Of a stretch of 64,000 nucleotides of DNA, positions 60,377 through 64,000 are shown in pieces (the first letter of the stretch is position 1; every line of letters begins with the position of its first letter). The translations under genes and the position numbers were made by a program. The DNA is from Epinephelus fuscoguttatus (lineage: Eukaryota > Chordata > Actinopteri > Perciformes > Serranidae). Location of the stretch: contig NC_064758.1 in assembly GCF_011397635.1 (NCBI RefSeq), positions 15,424,513 through 15,488,512 of the forward strand, written 5' to 3'. Under the pieces are notes generated by a model that worked only from the letters and a program-made list of their open reading frames with translations, searched no databases and was not told where the DNA came from.

Positions 60377-61505
60377 AGGACAACTTCGGTATTTTTCAAC
60401 CTGGGCCCTATTTCCCCATGTGTATGTGTGCGTATGCGTATGATTCATGGGTACAACTCGTTCTAAAATTGGTTCAGTATTGAGGCGCGAAATGAGCTAA
60501 AACGGTAATGGGGGCAAATGCGTCCTGTGTAAGTTTGCGCATTAAAAGTGCTTTTTATCGCCACTGACTGGTTCAGATCGTCAGTGCTATGAGTGCTATG
60601 AGTGGAGTCAGCTGTCAGTCAGTGTTGGAGCAGAGCGGAGGAGGGCTGCCCCACTGGGTACTGTAAGTGAGTGTGTGTGTATGAAGTGTGTGTGTTACGC
60701 TAGAAGAGTCAGAGGACGGAGTCTTTTACATGCTACCCCCTGGAGTGTTACCAGAGTTTTTGGAGTGCTCAAATAAACGGGCCTTTTTCCCAAATGCAAG
60801 AACAGGATGTCGCGCAACACCCCGTACAGCTTTCATAGGCTGCCTTTGTCGGATGGCGAGAAGCTGAAGTTGTGGCTAGTTGTGCTACAAATGGATGCAA
60901 ACACTCCTGTCCAGACACTGCGCCTTGCAGACCATCGGGTCTGCAGTGCTGACTTCTCCCAAGATGACTACTGCCAGCCGAAGAAGAGAAGACATCCAAT
61001 CCCGAAACACCTCTTCCTCAAGAAAATGGCTGTCCCACGAGTAGAGAGAGCTACAGACACAGTGGAGCAAAGCTTGTGACATCACACAGCCCAGAGGTAA
61101 GGGAAAGGCTAAGTTAGCATGCTATTTACAGAGACAGCACTGGCGATCTGAACCGGTCAGTGGCGAAAAACACACTTCATACACACATACTCACTTACAG
61201 TACCCAGCGGGGCAGCCCTCCCCCTCTGTGCTCCAACACTGACTGACAGCTGACTCCACTTATAGCACTCATAGCACTGGCAATCTGAACCGGTCAGTGG
61301 CAAAAAAAAAAAAAACACTTTTAATACGCAAACTTATACTGGACGCATTTGCCCCCGTTACGGTTTTAGCTCGTTTCGCGGCTCCGGTTGCATCCACCTC
61401 CCTCAATACTGAACCTGAATTTTAGAACGAGTTGTACCTATGAATCATACGCACACATACACATGGGGAAATAGAGCCCAGGTTGAAAAATACCGAAGAT
61501 GTCCT
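60377..61505. mobile_element. Kolobok-like element: TTAA target sites, about 300-bp inverted repeats, internal THAP fragment
   Basis: The element begins AGGACAACTTCGG after TTAA (60,373-60,376) and ends CCGAAGATGTCCT before TTAA (61,506-61,509). Long subterminal inverted repeats (about 60,377-60,700 and 61,130-61,505) share CAACCTGGGCCC, ATGTGTATGTGTGCG, TACAACTCGTTCTAAAA and GTCAGCTGTCAGTCAGTGTT and their complements. A TTAA duplication with a THAP coding region fits the Kolobok superfamily; piggyBac also uses TTAA but lacks THAP fingers. The 1,129-bp length and the lack of a catalytic domain make it non-autonomous. Confidence 0.7.
60786..61079 (+). pseudogene. Degenerate THAP finger inside the Kolobok-like element
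   Basis: The frame ending at TGA 61,077-61,079 encodes KCKNRMSRNTPYSFHRLPL, then LRLADHRVCSADFSQDDY and KKRRHPIPKHLFL. Layout and spacing are those of a THAP finger. Two zinc ligands look lost: the residue five before the CKN cysteine is Gly (GGC) instead of Cys, and the expected CxxH reads CSAD, with Asp in place of His. The ATG at 60,807 lies inside the finger and an in-frame stop precedes the region at 60,774, so a functional start is absent. Confidence 0.6.
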
Positions 61506-61847
61506 TTAACTGTCTCCCTTCTCTATCTCTTGTATGTCTAGTAAATGTATGAAATCAAACCATACACAGTAAGATATATGAAATCACAAAGCACCATGAT
61601 ACATAAATTGTTTATGAAATGTTATTTTTGTCATTGAAAAACAGATCTCTTGAAAAAAAAAAAAAACATTTTTCTCTTTATGGTCATTGCAAAATATACA
61701 GTACCTATTTATATAACAATTACTACGAAACCTTTTGATGAACATATGTACAATGTAACAATACAACTGAAATAAGCCAATACATTTTAAAGTTCAGCTG
61801 AAATGCATGAAATGTCAAAGTGCCCCACTTGAATTCCCCTGCATCAG

Positions 61848-62527
61848 TCAGTAAAATCTTTTGGGAACAGACGGGTACTTGTGCACGTACACGTTAAAGT
61901 AAAACTGGTCCACCCTCTCTCTGATGACTGCTGTTACCTTCGGGTCAACATCGATACGCTGCACCAGCATGTCTTCCTGGGCACGAGTCACAAAGTCGCA
62001 CCGTTGCAGGCCAGTGATCAACAGTTGACCCTGCACCTGCCAGTAGTACAAATGGCTTTCACAGAGAGCCAAAGTGCCATACTGCATCTGAAGGTATTTC
62101 CAGTCCACACAGTTCTTCACATTAGGGCACTTTATCTCAACCAATCCGAATGGTGGCTGCGTGAATGGATCAAAACTCAAGCCACCAGAGCATCAGGGTG
62201 GATGATGAGGCAGGGCGTGTAGTTGACATTTTTCATCCTGCAGTACTCCATTGCGGCCTCAAACTCCATGTCTGCACCTCTTCTCATTTCTGCAGTCTGC
62301 CTTGTTCCTTTGAGGATTCTTTCTGCAAGAGCCTCTGCAGAGCTCGCTCCCCTCACAAAACACACCTCTCTAAAACGTGAGGAGGTGATCCTAGGCCTGC
62401 GGAGGTCTGCTGCCTGCTCCCTTGTGGCCGCCATGTCCAGTGTGACCAACGAGCTTTTAAGGTGGAAGTGCTCCTCCTCAGTGCACACATGTACACACTG
62501 TGTTGGGGCAAGCCTGTACTCTCCCAA
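61848..62527 (-). pseudogene. YqaJ-type exonuclease (lambda-exonuclease fold) pseudogene, frameshifted
   Basis: Frame a (62,527-62,177) encodes ATREQAADLRRPRITSSRFR, AERILKGTRQTAEMRRGADM and NYTPCLIIHPDA, then stops. Frame b (62,183-61,848) resumes with GLSFDPFTQPPFGLVEIKCP, YYWQVQGQLLITGLQRCDF and ends at TGA. These are the landmarks of YqaJ viral-recombinase-type nucleases: TxSRF, the HPD stretch, VEIKCP (the ExK active-site motif) and the QVQ-QL helix. The break at 62,190-62,181 coincides with the loss of a few residues where the family has its catalytic SPDG aspartate. Such nucleases accompany ISL2EU-type transposons, to my recollection, which would tie it to the THAP-DDE gene on the opposite strand. 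The 5' limit is uncertain. Confidence 0.72.
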
Positions 62528-62657
62528 GAGGCAGTGGTGGGTAAGGTGGAGAATCTTGGTGCATCTAGACTGGGGTGCTGGTACGAGAGCACACTCCCCT
62601 TTTGTGCTAAGCCAAAAACTGTCTCAGCAAGTGTCTTCCCGTCACTATGTATATATA

Positions 62658-64000
62658 CAGCGCCCTCCAAAAGTATTGGAACAGTGAGGCCAATTCCTTT
62701 ATTTTTGTTGTAGACTGAAAATATTTGGGTTTGACATCAAAAGATGAATATGAGACAAGAGATCAACATTTCAGCTTTTATTTCCAGGTATTTACATCTG
62801 GATCTGATACACAACTTAGAAGATAGCACCTTTTGTTTGAACCCACCCATTTTTCATGAGAGCAAAAGTATTGGAACATGTCACTGACAGGTGTGTTTTG
62901 TTGCCCAGGTGTCTCCCAGTTACATTGATTATTCAAACAATAAATAGCACTGAATGTCTGAGCTGAGTTTCAGATTGGGTACAATAGAGTTTGCCTGTGC
63001 AGACTGCATTTAGAGGTGGAACCAACATGAAAACCAGAGAGCTGTCTATGGGTGAAAAAGAAGCAATTGTGAATCTGAGAGAAGATGGACAATCAATCAG
63101 AGCCATTGCACAAACATTGGCCATAGCCAGTACAACCATTTGGAATGTCCTGAAGAAGAAAGAAACCACTGGTGTACTAAGCAACAGACGTCGAACAGGT
63201 AGACCAAGGAAAACAGAAACATTGTGAGAGCTGTAAAGAAAGACCCTAAAACAACTGTTAGTGACATCAGCAACAACCTCCAGAGGGCAGGAGTGAAGGT
63301 ATCACAATCTACTGTTCGCAGAAGACTTCATGAACAAAAGTACAGAGGCTACACCAGAAGATGCAAACCGCTCATTAGCAAGAAGAATAGGAAGGCCAGG
63401 CTGGAATTTGCCAAAAGGTACAGAGATGAGCCTCAAACATTCTGGGAAAAAGTTTTATGGACTGATGAGACAAAGATTAACTTTTTCCAAAGTGACGGAA
63501 AGGCGAAAGTTTGGAGAAAGAAAGGATCTGCTCATGATCCCAAACACACAAGCTCATCTGTGAAACACGGTGGAGGTAATGTCATGGCTTGGGCTTGCAT
63601 GGCTTCTTCTGGGACGGGCTCTTTCATCTTCATTGATGATGTAACACATGATGGCAGCAGCAAAATGAACTCAGAAGTCTACAGAAACATTTTGTCTGCT
63701 AATTTAAAGAAAGATGCAACCAAACTGATTGGGAGATCCTTCATCATGCAGCAAGATAACGACCCAAAACACACTGCCAAAACAACAAAGGAGTTCATCA
63801 GGGGCAAGAAGTGGAAGGTTTTAGACTGGCCAAGTCAGTCTCCAGACTTAAACCCAATAGAGCATGCATTTTACCTGCTGAAGAGGAGACTGAAGGGAGT
63901 AACCCCCCAAAACAAACAACAACTGAAAGAGGCTGCGGTGAAAGCCTGGAAAAGCATCACAAAAGAAGAATGCAAAAGTTTGGTGATGTCAGTGGGTCAC
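62658..64000 (+). mobile_element. Tc1-like transposon, IR/DR type, cut by the right window edge
   Basis: It starts with CAGCGCCCTCCAAAAGTATT after a TA (62,656-62,657). A second copy of the core AAAAGTATTGGAACA lies about 200 bp inside (62,864-62,879), the paired direct-repeat arrangement known from Sleeping Beauty-like Tc1 elements. The leader runs to the transposase ATG at 63,027. Its termini differ from those of the left-edge Tc1 element, so it is a separate lineage. Confidence 0.9.
63027..64000 (+). pseudogene. Tc1-like transposase with an early frameshift, 3' end outside window
   Basis: From ATG 63,027 the frame encodes MKTRELSMGEKEAIVNLRED and a first helix-turn-helix (RAIAQTLAIASTTIWNVL), a GRPRK hook at about residue 61-65, then stops at TGA 63,225-63,227. 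From about 63,218 a second frame is open to the window end (about 260 codons): RNIVRAVKKDPKTTVSDISN, the second helix-turn-helix (QSTVRRRLHEQ), then the DDE core. The catalytic residues are all present: D in WTDET (63,464), D in QQDNDPKHT (63,755), and E in SPDLNPIEH, with 34 residues between the last two. The overlap points to a small deletion just after the GRPRK motif as the only visible break in the portion shown. Confidence 0.9.

Noticed and set aside
1-64000. tRNA, rRNA, CRISPR or bacterial operon features
   Set aside because: None seen; spliced vertebrate genes and fish-type transposons dominate.

Overview
The window looks like nuclear DNA of a teleost (ray-finned) fish. It carries three spliced vertebrate genes with GT-AG introns, is AT-rich, and is littered with DNA-transposon debris (several Tc1-like lineages, hAT-like MITEs, a Harbinger/ISL2EU-type THAP transposase, a TTAA-flanked Kolobok-like element) plus LINE 3' ends of the kind abundant in fish. 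There are no bacterial, phage or CRISPR features.

Layout. (1) 1-15,873: the truncated 5' end of a Tc1-like transposon at the left edge, then non-coding DNA with MITEs and LINE tails; this is the downstream side of nphp4 on the minus strand, and no further exon was recognised. (2) 15,874-45,422, minus strand: the first four coding exons of nphp4 (nephrocystin-4, ciliary transition zone). Exons 3 and 4 are 292 bp apart, but exon 2 lies 27.6 kb upstream of exon 3. That intron holds most of the repeats, including a MITE derived from the same Tc1 family as the left-edge element and a decayed BED-finger hAT exon. (3) 45,423-47,442: a 2.0-kb region between divergent nphp4 and dffb, with YY1-like and CTCF-like motifs. 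(4) 47,443-51,825, plus strand: complete dffb (caspase-activated DNase, DFF40/CAD), seven coding exons, 346 aa, catalytic residues present. (5) 53,555-57,546, minus strand: complete c1orf174-like gene (UPF0688), four coding exons, 192 aa, tail-to-tail with dffb; a decayed Tc1-like element sits in its first intron. (6) 57,700-64,000: a transposon cluster. A three-exon THAP + DDE transposase gene (catalytic Asp changed to Asn, no ATG), a Kolobok-like element with long inverted repeats and a degenerate THAP finger, a frameshifted YqaJ-type exonuclease pseudogene on the opposite strand, and a Tc1-like transposon running off the right edge with a frameshift early in its transposase.

The three host genes act in unrelated processes (cilium, apoptotic DNA cleavage, uncharacterised). 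As I recall human 1p36, DFFB and C1orf174 are also tail-to-tail there, but DFFB is head-to-head with CEP104 rather than NPHP4, so the left neighbour appears rearranged. The most unusual material is the right-hand transposon cluster and the autonomous/MITE pair of the first Tc1 family. All homology calls rest on reading translations by eye; no database search was run.
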